A DNA stretch of 64,000 bases, taken from a bacterium. GTDB taxonomy: Bacteria; Cyanobacteriota; Sericytochromatia; S15B-MN24; UBA4093. Shown one piece after another: positions 42,489 to 51,607 of the stretch (positions within the stretch are counted from its first letter, which is position 1; each line of letters begins with the position of its first letter). The notes beneath the pieces were generated by a model, which had not been told where the DNA came from, made no database searches, and was given only the letters and a program-made list of their open reading frames with translations. The DNA is taken from NCBI GenBank assembly GCA_017744355.1, contig JAGIBK010000006.1:1-64000 (forward strand), written 5' to 3'. A program made the translations under genes and the position numbers.

Positions 42489-44204
42489 ATGGACTGGCGT
42501 CAACTTGGGCCGAGCGCGGCGATCGCCTTGGCCGTGCTCGGAGCCTGCACCCCGACCACTCCCCCCACCGTCAGCGGCTTCGAGACCGCCCTGGTGCGGG
42601 GCACCGTCGTGCTGCCGACCCAGGGCAGCGACACCACCCCCCAGGCACCACTGGCCGAACAGCCGGGCACCGGCATCAAGCTTCGCCTGCTCTCACGCCA
42701 CGGCCAGCCCCTCTCGGCCCTGCCCGAGGTCCTCACCGACAGCAGCGGGCGCTTCGCCTTCTACACCACCGTCCCGGACGGCACCTACCTGGCCGAGGCC
42801 GCCTCGGGCACCACGCGCCGCGTCCGCACCTTCATCCGGGTCAAGGGCGGCAAGTCGCTCACCACCCTGAGCGCGGCGAGCACCCTGCTCGCCCAGCGTC
42901 TCGGCCGCGAGGCCCTCACCCTTTCCCAGCTCGACCAGGGGCGCTTCGACGAGATCGCCGCCCAAGCCCGCGGCATGATGACGAAGAGCGACCTGCCCGA
43001 TCTCGCCTCGGACGAGGCGATCGCCAAGGGGGTGGACACCTACCTCGAAGGCCACTTGGTCATCAAGCAGCGCCTCGAAGGCCTCATCACCGACATGAAG
43101 GCCCTCGAAGGAGCAAACCCCGGCCCCACCCCGACCGCCACGCCGGGCAAGGACGGCACCCCGACGCCCAACCCAGGCGCCACCTTCACCCCTGCCCCCA
43201 TCTCCACCACGGTCCCGACGCCGGTCCCTGTCCCCGAGCCGACGCTCGGCTCGCCCGCCCAACCGGTCCAGCCGCCTCGGCCGCTGGACTCGGCCCCCTT
43301 CTGGCTCGCCCACGAGACCCCCGACATCCTGTGGGTGAGCTGCCCGGCCTCGGGGTCTATCATCCGGATGGCGGGTTCGACGACCGAGTTTCGCAAGCGC
43401 TACACGATACCCGCCTCCCTGCAGGGCAGCTTCTTGCCCGGCCAGCTTGCGATCGGTCACCCGAGCGGCATCCCTGCGACCGTCTGGGTCGCCAACCAGC
43501 AACACGACGGTCGCCACGTAGCCGTCTTCGACGTCAACGGCAACTTCCTCGGCGCCATCGAAGCGGGGCTGCGCCCTGCCGCCGTGGCGACGGACAACGA
43601 CGGGCGCGCCTGGGTCGGCGTGGCGGGCGAGGGCAGCGGCCAGGTCAAGGTCTACGGCCCGACCGGCGGCCACCTCAAGACCCTGAACGTCTCGGGGAAA
43701 CCCTTCCGGATCCTGAGCCACAACCAGACCACCTGGATCGCCACCCCGCGCCGCCTCTACCAGATCGATCACCAGTGGGCCGAGGCGCCGGGGGATGCGA
43801 CCATGTACATCCGCACCCTGGATTTGCCCGGGCCGGGCGGGGCGCTCTACAACCGCAACCTTGTGGCCATGGACATCCTCAGCATCAGCACTCCCGAGGT
43901 CTGGGTCGCGCTCCAGAACTCCGGCGAGCGCAGAGCGGTGCTCGCCAAGGTCTCCCCGGATCGCATGGAGCTGAACTCCGCCTTCTCCTTCGAGACGGAC
44001 AAGCCCATCCACTCACTGATCATCGACAACTTCCGCAACAAGTGGGCGGCCACCGAGGACGACCTGATCCGCATCGAGGGCGAGAACGCGCCGGTCACCT
44101 ACCATGCCGGGCAGCGGGTCCTGGGGATCTTCCCCAATAAGCGGGGCTACACCTTCTGGGGCCTCTTCGACGGCCCTGCGCAGTTCACCAAGCTCTCGCC
44201 CTGA
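42489..44204 (+). CDS. Lipoprotein with carboxypeptidase-regulatory-like domain and C-terminal propeller
   Basis: A 571-residue lipoprotein: lipobox LGAC, Cys20. Residues about 30-125 form a carboxypeptidase-regulatory-like sandwich (VRGTVVLPT, LTDSSGRFAFYTTVPDGTYLAEA); a helical stretch (TLSAASTLLAQRL to ITDMKALEG) follows; a Pro/Thr-rich linker lies at about 215-265; and the last 300 residues are propeller-like, with VWVANQQHDGRHVAVFDVNG, RAWVGVAGEGSGQVKVYG and WVALQNSGERRAVLAKV. It is likely displayed on the outside of the outer membrane. It faces the six-gene lipoprotein operon, tail to tail. Confidence 0.82.
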   Translation: MDWRQLGPSAAIALAVLGACTPTTPPTVSGFETALVRGTVVLPTQGSDTTPQAPLAEQPGTGIKLRLLSRHGQPLSALPEVLTDSSGRFAFYTTVPDGTYLAEAASGTTRRVRTFIRVKGGKSLTTLSAASTLLAQRLGREALTLSQLDQGRFDEIAAQARGMMTKSDLPDLASDEAIAKGVDTYLEGHLVIKQRLEGLITDMKALEGANPGPTPTATPGKDGTPTPNPGATFTPAPISTTVPTPVPVPEPTLGSPAQPVQPPRPLDSAPFWLAHETPDILWVSCPASGSIIRMAGSTTEFRKRYTIPASLQGSFLPGQLAIGHPSGIPATVWVANQQHDGRHVAVFDVNGNFLGAIEAGLRPAAVATDNDGRAWVGVAGEGSGQVKVYGPTGGHLKTLNVSGKPFRILSHNQTTWIATPRRLYQIDHQWAEAPGDATMYIRTLDLPGPGGALYNRNLVAMDILSISTPEVWVALQNSGERRAVLAKVSPDRMELNSAFSFETDKPIHSLIIDNFRNKWAATEDDLIRIEGENAPVTYHAGQRVLGIFPNKRGYTFWGLFDGPAQFTKLSP

Positions 44205-44252
44205 GCGGCGAGTCTTGAGCGCCTGCGGCTAAAGTATTTTTGTTAGACGCTC

Positions 44253-45194
44253 TTACTCGGTCACGGTGATCGACGCCGACGCCATCAGACGGCCCGCGTA
44301 GATCCGCACCTCCGCCGAGCCGGTGCCGCCGTTCGCGAGGAAAGAACCGCTCGCAGGATCGATCACCCCGATGGAATCGGTGCTCAGCTCCCAGTAGACC
44401 TGCGGCGCGACGAAGGGCACGCCCTCGGCGCTGGTCGCCTCTGCGGTGAAGGGCCATCCCGCCCCCAGCGAGACGGTCTTGGTCGCGGGTTCAATCCCGA
44501 TCTCGGAGAGCACGGTGAAGTAGCCGAAAGCATCGCCCTCGACCCCAGCGGCGATGGGAACGATCGCTCCTGAGCCCGCGCCCTCGGGCACCCGCACCGA
44601 GAAGCGCCCCTCGTCGAGGCGCGACACCTGAGCCGAGACCACGCCACCGAAGCGGAAAGAAGGCAGGGGCTCGGCAGTGAGGCAGGAGATCTCGAGGTAG
44701 GATCCCGGCCCTCCGTGATCGCCAGCGATAGCAGTGATGCGCGGGACGTCGGTGGGAACCAAGGCGACCTTCACCCGTGCCACCTGGTTGGCGAGGACCT
44801 CGAACGGCTCTGTCGTCTGCCCCTGCGCCACCAGGCGATCAGGCTCCGCACCGGGCATCTCGCTCGCCGCGTAGGCCTTGACCGAAAGCGAGTAGCCCGC
44901 CCCCACGTCCACGCTCATGGTCGCCTCGCTCACCGGCGCGGCCCCTGGGGGACGATCGATCAGCACGGTTTGGGTCACGGGGCCCGTCAAATCGAAGCGA
45001 AGCCGCTGGGTGTTGGTCGGGATGGCCTGGGCGCGCAGCGGCCAGCGAATCACGATCGCAACCTCGCTTCGCGCGAGGCTCGAAGCCACGTCCCGAGCGG
45101 CCGACGTCGGCAGGACGTGCAGGGGCGGCAGGCCTCGAACCTGGCAGCCCACGAGCAGGGCGGCACAGCCCGCCGCGAGAAGCGCACGTCTCAT
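44253..45194 (-). CDS. Lipoprotein with C-terminal Ig-like (BIG2-type) domain
   Basis: A 313-residue lipoprotein: lipobox LVGC, Cys17. The mature part is all-beta; the last 80 residues (FTAEATSAEGVPFVAPQVYWELS to ASITVTE) look like a bacterial Ig-like domain. ATG at 45194 is favoured because GGAG lies 8 bases upstream; GTG at 45203, overlapping the previous stop, is an alternative. It is the last gene of the - strand lipoprotein operon. Confidence 0.75.
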   Translation of the reverse strand: MRRALLAAGCAALLVGCQVRGLPPLHVLPTSAARDVASSLARSEVAIVIRWPLRAQAIPTNTQRLRFDLTGPVTQTVLIDRPPGAAPVSEATMSVDVGAGYSLSVKAYAASEMPGAEPDRLVAQGQTTEPFEVLANQVARVKVALVPTDVPRITAIAGDHGGPGSYLEISCLTAEPLPSFRFGGVVSAQVSRLDEGRFSVRVPEGAGSGAIVPIAAGVEGDAFGYFTVLSEIGIEPATKTVSLGAGWPFTAEATSAEGVPFVAPQVYWELSTDSIGVIDPASGSFLANGGTGSAEVRIYAGRLMASASITVTE

Positions 45195-45199
45195 TGCCG

Positions 45200-45994
45200 T
45201 CACTCCAGCTCGACGTCGACGAGACCCTTGGCCGTCACGGTGACGACGCAGCGCGCCGTCTTGGCGGCATCCTGCGCCGAGGTGGCGACGATCTCGGTGG
45301 TACCGACGCCTCGCGCCACCACGTAACCGGCGTTATCCACCTGGGCGATCGTCTGATTCACGCTCGTCCATGTCACGTCCTGGGTGGTCGAGTCGTCGCT
45401 CATGGTGACGGTGGCCGTCAGGCGCATCTGGTGAGGAAAACCGGGAAGACTCGATCCGTTCTGCGCCGGCAGGTAGAGGGATGCGGCGGTCTCGGAGAGG
45501 CTCACGCGGTTCACCGTCAGCACCCGCGGCACGACGAGCACCGACGCGGTCGCCGTGATCGAGCCCGAGCTCGCCGTCAGGATCACCTGCCCGCCGGGCG
45601 CGTTGGGCACGACGCCGATCAGGTTCGCAGCACCGATGGTGACCCGGCCGGCTGGCGACGCCTGCCAGGTGACGGCCGTCGGGAACTGCTGGCCCGTGTT
45701 CATGCGCGCGAGCACCGTGAGGGCCTTGCTCTTGGCGGAGGCGGAAGCCGTCGGGTCCGAGCTGAGCTGGAAGCTCTCCGGCACGATGATGAGCTTCGAA
45801 AGCACGGGAGGCACGTAGGGCGTCGGGGTGGGATCCGGAGCTTCGCCCGTGCCCTCGTCGCGGCCGCTCGTACCGCCGTTGCCGCCTCCGACGTTCCCGA
45901 CGATGCCGGGACCGTCATCGGCGACGCAGGCCCCCAGCAACAGGGCCGCAAGCAGGATGCTCGCCCCCAGCGGGCCTCTAGTGGATGTCCACAT
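45200..45994 (-). CDS. Lipoprotein with BIG2-type Ig-like domains
   Basis: A 264-residue lipoprotein: lipobox LGAC, Cys23, followed by a Gly/Asp/Pro-rich linker (about residues 25-65). Two Ig-like repeats follow; the second has QDVTWTSVNQTIAQVDNAGYVVARGVGTTEIVATS, a clear BIG2 pattern. Such domains are common in adhesins and surface rods. It starts 17 bp inside the end of the upstream gene, so translation is coupled. Confidence 0.82.
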   Translation of the reverse strand: MWTSTRGPLGASILLAALLLGACVADDGPGIVGNVGGGNGGTSGRDEGTGEAPDPTPTPYVPPVLSKLIIVPESFQLSSDPTASASAKSKALTVLARMNTGQQFPTAVTWQASPAGRVTIGAANLIGVVPNAPGGQVILTASSGSITATASVLVVPRVLTVNRVSLSETAASLYLPAQNGSSLPGFPHQMRLTATVTMSDDSTTQDVTWTSVNQTIAQVDNAGYVVARGVGTTEIVATSAQDAAKTARCVVTVTAKGLVDVELE

Positions 45995-47012
45995 TCAGGG
46001 TTCCCCAGATGGAGTAGTTGGGAATGCCGTAGATCTGCCCGTTGACCTTCACGGTGATCTGCCCGCTCTCGGCTTCGGGCGGCACCACCGCGTAGATCGA
46101 CTGGTGATCGGCCGAGACCCCGGTCACGGTGGCGGTAGCCACGTTGTTGAAGAGGATCACGTTGCGGGCGGTGAGCGTCGCCGAGTCGAAGTCGCTGCTC
46201 GCCCCGGTCGTGTCGAACAGGATGCCGCGGATGGTCACGATGTTGTCGGGAGGCGTGATGCTCGCCGTCGCGGGCTCGATCGTAAGCACGCTACCCCCAC
46301 CGGTGCTGCGCATGTAGATGCGCTCGCTGGGCGGCCCCGGGTCGTAGGCGATACCCGCGACCGGGTCGTTGTCCGCTTCGAGCAGCGAGGCCACGATCCC
46401 CTTGGCCACGTTGTAATCGCTGAGCGAGAGGCCCGTGATGCCGGCGAAGGGCTCTGCGAGCGAGCCGATCAGGTGCATGGGGTTGACCCGCCCGGGCCCC
46501 TTGAGGTTCGCGAGGGTCGAGAGGGCCGTCGTTCCCTCGTCGATGATGACCGGCGTGTTGGAGGCGGAGCTTGTGATCGAAAGCCAGCCCTGACTCGTGT
46601 AGGCGAGGATGGTCCGCACGCGTGCCGCGCTCTTGCCCGCGGCGTTGTCGCCAAGGCCCCGGATCGCCTCTAGGTAGTAGGTGCGGTTGACCGTGGGCTT
46701 GAACGTGCGGCCGAACGTGAGGGTAAACTTGCCGACGGCGTCCGTCAGCGTGCTGCCCCGAGTGATATTGGCCGTCGTGTCGATCAGGACGATGGTCGAA
46801 GCGCTCGCGATCTCCGAGATGGAGGCCTGGACGGAATAAGGCGAAAGCTTGTCGGCGGGGTTCAGGTAGGCGCGGCCCGTGATGGCGGGCGTATCGCCCA
46901 GCTCATCCGGCGCATGGCCCACGAAAGGCGCACAGGCAAGCATGGCGATGGCCGCTCCGGCGATGCCGAGCGACAGCAACCATCCTCGAATCAACGGATG
47001 CTCAGTGTTCAT
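45978..47012 (-). CDS. Lipoprotein with shared N-terminal module and IPT/TIG domain
   Basis: A 344-residue lipoprotein: lipobox LAC, Cys27. The N-terminal module (TGRAYL, TIVLIDTTANITRGSTLTDAVGKFTL, FKPTVNRTYYLEAIRG, then RVRTILAYTSQGW and a helical part) is shared with the next two upstream genes. The C-terminal part (SITPPDNIVTIRGILFDTTG to QITVKVNG) resembles an IPT/TIG Ig-like domain. GGGAGG precedes the ATG at 47012; a longer frame would add 10 residues. Confidence 0.78.
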   Translation of the reverse strand: MNTEHPLIRGWLLSLGIAGAAIAMLACAPFVGHAPDELGDTPAITGRAYLNPADKLSPYSVQASISEIASASTIVLIDTTANITRGSTLTDAVGKFTLTFGRTFKPTVNRTYYLEAIRGLGDNAAGKSAARVRTILAYTSQGWLSITSSASNTPVIIDEGTTALSTLANLKGPGRVNPMHLIGSLAEPFAGITGLSLSDYNVAKGIVASLLEADNDPVAGIAYDPGPPSERIYMRSTGGGSVLTIEPATASITPPDNIVTIRGILFDTTGASSDFDSATLTARNVILFNNVATATVTGVSADHQSIYAVVPPEAESGQITVKVNGQIYGIPNYSIWGTLNVDIH

Positions 47013-47054
47013 CCCTCGCCTCCCTGATTCCTCTTTACCCACGCCTCGTCCCCT

Positions 47055-49409
47055 CTATAACCCGGCCGAATGCTGAATGCCCAAGGCCTCGCGCGCCACA
47101 TCACCAGCCGAGCGCGGATAATCGTGGACGCGCACGCGGTCGAAGGTGGCGTTGGGGACATAGGTCGCGTTGTTGGTGGCCCCGCTGAGAAAGAGGTTGC
47201 CCAGCTTCGTCCCCTCCACCCCGGCGTCTCCCATGTAGATGCCGCCGCTGTACGGGTTCGTCGCCACGGGACGACCATCGAAGTATAGGACCATCCCCTC
47301 GGGCCCCCCCCATGTCATGGCCACGTGGTGCCACGATCCGGCGGTCCAGAGAGTACCGGGAGCCGTCCAGGCCGCCGTGTACCAGGTGGCAGGGGTGCAG
47401 ACCCCGAAGCCCAGGGTATGGCCTTCCTTGTAAAGGGCCAGGACGCGCTGATCGTCCCGCTGACTGATACCCATGATCGCGTTGGAAAAGGGCACGGTCG
47501 GACGGCCGTCGAAGCGCGTATCGGCCGAATCGTAGAAGGGCGACAACCAGAAGGAGATGCTCCCCTTCTGACGCGGCACGTAGCGGTCGTCGAGCGCGAA
47601 GCGATCGCTGGTCGGGTCCCCCGTGTAGGGATGAACCGTCGCCCCCTCTTCGACCTGGAACATGGTGAAGGCCACCTTGGCATTGGCCGTCAGCATCCGG
47701 ACCGGATAGGCGTAGAGGCTCGAAAGGGGCCCGCTGGTGAACGTGAAGGAGACGCGCCGCCAGGTATCGTCGGCGTTCAGAATCGTGGTCCCCACGCCAC
47801 GCCCCGCATACAGGCCCTCGGTGATCCCGTAGGTCAGCTCGAAGCTCGCCGGGTTCCCGGCGCTCGGCGCGCAGACCCAGGCGCTCAGGGTGTAAGTCGT
47901 GTGCGGCTTGACCGCGAGCTGAACCAACGGGTAGTTGGGGTTGATCGACGCATCGTGCGTAAAGAGGAAGGTCTGGCTCCCGGTCGGGTTCGGCGGCAGG
48001 CCGTGCGCCGTTGTGGTCGAAAGGGTCCCGCCGTTAGGGATGACGTATCCCGTCAGCCCATTTCGCGCATGGCCGTTCGGAATGAGGTTGATGCCCGAAT
48101 CGAGCACCACCCCCTGGCCGCCGCGGTAGCCCGGGCCGTAGGTGATCCCGCTCGAGGCGCTCGCAGGCGTTGTCGTCGAATCGTAGAGCAGCTTTCCGGG
48201 TTCGGGCGCAAAGCCCGTCGGGGCAGCCCCCACTTCCAGCTGGGCCCCGTCGAGCCAGAGGGTCTCAGGGAAGACCGCCTGGCCCGAGAGCGAGCCGGGC
48301 CGCACGAAGACCTGCGCCTCGGCGGACGACGTGGCGGTGTAGGTCAGGTGGTAGCGCCGAAAATCGGTGGTCAACGAGATCGGCGTGGAGATCAAGAGGT
48401 CGCCGTTGGACTGCGCGACCATGAGGCTCATCTTCTCGTTTCCGGCCGCCCCCTTCGCGTAGACCGAGAAGGTGTAGGTCTCGCCGCCCCGGAAAGTGAA
48501 GACCGTCTTCGGGTTGATCCACCAGAGATTGGCTTGCCCGAGCCAGGTGTCTCCCGGGTTCTTGACCGTGTACTTCACGGACGTCCCCAGGTGCGCCGAG
48601 GTCGTCGGATCGAGGCTCACCGTCGACTGGCTGAGGCCGCCCCCGTCGAACAGGGCCCAGGAATTCTCCAGGCGATCCTCGAAGCTCGGGTTTGCGAGCA
48701 AATTGAGCGAGCCACTCGTGAACGAGATGCCGAACGTGCCGTCCGGCTTCGGCTTCACCACCTGCATGGGGTCGAGGTTCGAAGCGAGCGCCTCCTGCAC
48801 CGTCTTCGCGACCTGGCGGAGCGCGATCTCCGAGTAGAAGGCATTGAGCGCGCTCACCTGGCTGCGCCGAGCGACGGGATCGTAGCTCACCTTGCCCAAG
48901 ACGTCGGCGGCCACGAGCGACTTGTGCTGGTGCACGAGGACGACGGCCGTGGTCATGGGCGTGATGGCGATGCGCGTGCCGCTGACGCTCGTCCAGCCCC
49001 CGGCCGAGAGCGACACAAGGGTCCGCAAGGCGAGCGTCGCCGCGCCCGCTCCGCCGACAGGCTTACTCGCCTCCAAGACGTAGAGGGTATTCAGGGCGGG
49101 CGTGAAGCTCGAAAGCGCCATGACCGTGAAGTTGCCGGCGGCGTCCGTCAGGCCCGTGCCCTTGACCTGGGCGGTCGCCGGATCGATCAAGGAAACGGTG
49201 GCGCCCGCCGCGATATCCGAGGCGATCGCCTGGGTCTGGATGCCTGCTTCGGTCATGGCGAACGTGCCGGCGAACAAGGCGCGCTCGTGCGCCGAGGCCC
49301 GCGAGGCGGCAGGCGCCTGAGCGAGCGGCATCGGCATGCGACAGCCCGCGAGCGCGAGCGCCAGCAATGCCAGCCAGCAGAGGATCCGACTCGAGGTGAC
49401 GCGTCCCAT
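47055..49409 (-). CDS. Large lipoprotein with carbohydrate-binding-like and LamG domains
   Basis: A 784-residue lipoprotein: lipobox LAGC, Cys23. Order of parts: shared N-terminal module (about 45-230: GTGLTDAAGNFTVMALSSFTPALNTLYVLEA, NLDPMQVV); a CBM4_9-like sandwich (about 240-385: NLLANPSFEDRLENSW, ETYTFSVYAKG, FRRYHLTYT, LWLDGAQLEVG); a second such sandwich (about 415-575: NLIPNGHARNGLTGY, TTYTLSAWV, TMFQVEEGATVHPY); and a LamG domain (about 595-770: QKGSISFWLSPFY, SWHHVAMTWGG, LYFDGRPV). This layout suggests glycan binding at the surface. Start is the ATG at 49409, just after the previous stop; longer frames lie in the upstream gene. Confidence 0.83.
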   Translation of the reverse strand: MGRVTSSRILCWLALLALALAGCRMPMPLAQAPAASRASAHERALFAGTFAMTEAGIQTQAIASDIAAGATVSLIDPATAQVKGTGLTDAAGNFTVMALSSFTPALNTLYVLEASKPVGGAGAATLALRTLVSLSAGGWTSVSGTRIAITPMTTAVVLVHQHKSLVAADVLGKVSYDPVARRSQVSALNAFYSEIALRQVAKTVQEALASNLDPMQVVKPKPDGTFGISFTSGSLNLLANPSFEDRLENSWALFDGGGLSQSTVSLDPTTSAHLGTSVKYTVKNPGDTWLGQANLWWINPKTVFTFRGGETYTFSVYAKGAAGNEKMSLMVAQSNGDLLISTPISLTTDFRRYHLTYTATSSAEAQVFVRPGSLSGQAVFPETLWLDGAQLEVGAAPTGFAPEPGKLLYDSTTTPASASSGITYGPGYRGGQGVVLDSGINLIPNGHARNGLTGYVIPNGGTLSTTTAHGLPPNPTGSQTFLFTHDASINPNYPLVQLAVKPHTTYTLSAWVCAPSAGNPASFELTYGITEGLYAGRGVGTTILNADDTWRRVSFTFTSGPLSSLYAYPVRMLTANAKVAFTMFQVEEGATVHPYTGDPTSDRFALDDRYVPRQKGSISFWLSPFYDSADTRFDGRPTVPFSNAIMGISQRDDQRVLALYKEGHTLGFGVCTPATWYTAAWTAPGTLWTAGSWHHVAMTWGGPEGMVLYFDGRPVATNPYSGGIYMGDAGVEGTKLGNLFLSGATNNATYVPNATFDRVRVHDYPRSAGDVAREALGIQHSAGL

Positions 49410-49411
49410 GG

Positions 49412-51607
49412 CTAATCCTGCTCGATCCGCTGAGCGTCCCGCAGGATCTCGGCGCTCGTCTTGGCGTAGTCGTAGACCTTCAGGCTCCCGAAGATGGCCT
49501 CGGCCGGATACAGCGTGCTGTAGTTGGTCGTCCCGACGCAGAGGGCGGGCGGCATCACCTGAATGGGTCCCGGCGAGGCAGCAGAGGCCGCAAGACGGCC
49601 GTCCAGGTAGAGGGCAAGGCCACCCGCGCCCCAGGTGAAGGCGACGTGATGATCCTGCCAGGGCTCCCAGCGCGAGATGTCCCCCCGCAGGACCTGGGCG
49701 CTCGTCGCGTGGGGCCAGTAGTTGACCTCGATGTTGCCGCCGTTCTTGAAGAGGGCGATCCCGTCGCCGATCGTACTCGGCTTGGTCCACGGCTCGAAGA
49801 GGTTGAAGCGGCCTGTCGTCGTTCCCGCCCAGGACGGGCGGATCCACATGGAGACGGTCCCCTTGGCCAGGTCCAGGCGCCCGTTCGGATCGAACTTGAG
49901 GGTGGTGCTCGCCGGGGCGAGGCGCTGGACGCGGCTGTTCCCGTTATCGGCGACCAGCAAGTAGCCGGCCGGATCGACCTCGACCCCCTGGATACCCAGG
50001 AACTGCCCCGGCAACGACCCAGGCCCGCCGGCCTCGCCGACCTTGGTGCCGTTCGGCGCGAACTTCACCAACCGGCCGTTCGCGAGCTCACCGACCCAGG
50101 CATTGCCCGCCTGATCGATCGCAAGCCCCTGGGGCTGGTCGATCACCCCGGTGCCGCCGTAGATGCCGAGCAGGTTCCCGTTCTCGTCGAACTTCTGGAG
50201 GCGGTTGTTGTTGCGATCCGCCACCCACACGTTGCCGTCCTGATCGATGGCGATCCCCGAGGGTCCGCTGAAGAAGCCCGGCTGGTTCGAAGCCTGCTTG
50301 GTGAGCGGCGCGGGGTTGCCCGTCCAGGTGCCGCCCCAGCCGATGCCCCGCGCGAAGGTGCCGTTGGACCAGAAGGCCGATACCCGGTGATTCTGCCACT
50401 CCGTCACCCAGATCCGGCCCTTGCGGTCGACCCGCAAGAAGTGGGCGTAGTCGAACCAGCCATTGGCCGTGCTGGCGCCGGTGGTGGGCGCATCGCCCTC
50501 GTACCAGACCCGGCCCTGACCGATGGCCATCAGGAAGCGGCCGTTGGGGTCGAACTTCTGCAGGCGATTGTTGCCACCATCCGCCACCCAGATGTTGCCG
50601 AGCGCGTCGGAATCGAGGCCGCCGAAGAGCCCGAATTGACCGTTCAGCGTGCCGGACGCGCCGAAGGTGAAGAGATAGCGGTCCTTCGCGTCGAACTTCA
50701 AGATGCGCGGCGTGCCGATGAAGTTGCAGACGTAGGCATTGCCCCAGCGATCCGTCGTGATGGTCCCCGGCACCTCGAAGTTGCCTTGCGAGCTGCCATA
50801 GCCCCCGATCTGACCGAGCGGCAGGCTCGAAGAGGCCGCCACGGCGAAGCCCGTGCCAAAGGGCGTCCGCAGCGGGCTGTGGTTGCCCGACAGGGGTGCT
50901 GCCGTCTTGAGGTCGAAGAGCAGTTTGCCACGCCCCGCGTCCAGGGCGACCTGGTACTGGCTGTCCGCAGTGGACCAGACGATGGCCCTCACCGGGTCGA
51001 GATTGGCCGCCAGCGCGTCGCCGACCAGCCCCTTCACCCGCTCGAAGTCGGGCGCGGGGATCCCGGTCGCCCCGGGGACGAAGGCCCCGCTCGTCGCCGA
51101 GAGGGCACCGAGCATGGCCGAGCCCGAGAGCCCTCTGAGGGCCTGGATGGCGCTCACGGCGGTGGTCCCGACGTTGACGAGCACCCCGCCTGCCTCGTCC
51201 GAGGTGCCCGCAATGGACCGCCAGCGGCTCCCGTCCCAGGTCACCAGGGTGCGCAGGCGCAGCAAGGCACCCTCGTTGGTCGCAGTGAAACGCTTGGCGA
51301 CTTCCAGGCCATAGACCGCGTTGAGGGTCGGCGAGAAGGCGACGAAGGGATTGAGGCTGAAGCGCCCTGCGGCATCGGTCGTGCCGGTGGCGATGACGTT
51401 GCCGAGCGCGTCGCGCAGCGAGACGGCGGCATACGGCGACAGCTCCGCCTCGACGGCCTGGATCGCGCGCGGGGGGGCTGCCTGCCCCCAGAGCATGCGC
51501 GCCTGTTGCGCGTCCGTCGCCGAAGGGGGCGTCACGTCGGGCGCAAGCGAAGCGGGCTTGCACGCAGCCAGCGCCAGGACGCCAAGACAGAGCAAGGTCT
51601 TTCGCAT
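49412..51607 (-). CDS. Lipoprotein with shared N-terminal module, NHL propeller and LamG domain
   Basis: A 731-residue lipoprotein: lipobox LAAC, Cys16. The shared module covers about 40-220 (TGTTDAAGRFSLNPFVAFSPTLNAVYGLEVAK, RLRTLVTWDGSRW, NLDPVRAIVW). An NHL propeller follows (about 260-565) with VADGGNNRLQKFDPNGRFL, VADRNNNRLQKFDENGNLL and VADNGNSRVQRLAP; LamG is at about 570-725 (KGTVSMWIRPSW, WEPWQDHHVAFTWG, LALYLDGRLAAS). Probably a surface recognition protein. The upstream gene overlaps as TGATG. Confidence 0.85.
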   Translation of the reverse strand: MRKTLLCLGVLALAACKPASLAPDVTPPSATDAQQARMLWGQAAPPRAIQAVEAELSPYAAVSLRDALGNVIATGTTDAAGRFSLNPFVAFSPTLNAVYGLEVAKRFTATNEGALLRLRTLVTWDGSRWRSIAGTSDEAGGVLVNVGTTAVSAIQALRGLSGSAMLGALSATSGAFVPGATGIPAPDFERVKGLVGDALAANLDPVRAIVWSTADSQYQVALDAGRGKLLFDLKTAAPLSGNHSPLRTPFGTGFAVAASSSLPLGQIGGYGSSQGNFEVPGTITTDRWGNAYVCNFIGTPRILKFDAKDRYLFTFGASGTLNGQFGLFGGLDSDALGNIWVADGGNNRLQKFDPNGRFLMAIGQGRVWYEGDAPTTGASTANGWFDYAHFLRVDRKGRIWVTEWQNHRVSAFWSNGTFARGIGWGGTWTGNPAPLTKQASNQPGFFSGPSGIAIDQDGNVWVADRNNNRLQKFDENGNLLGIYGGTGVIDQPQGLAIDQAGNAWVGELANGRLVKFAPNGTKVGEAGGPGSLPGQFLGIQGVEVDPAGYLLVADNGNSRVQRLAPASTTLKFDPNGRLDLAKGTVSMWIRPSWAGTTTGRFNLFEPWTKPSTIGDGIALFKNGGNIEVNYWPHATSAQVLRGDISRWEPWQDHHVAFTWGAGGLALYLDGRLAASAASPGPIQVMPPALCVGTTNYSTLYPAEAIFGSLKVYDYAKTSAEILRDAQRIEQD

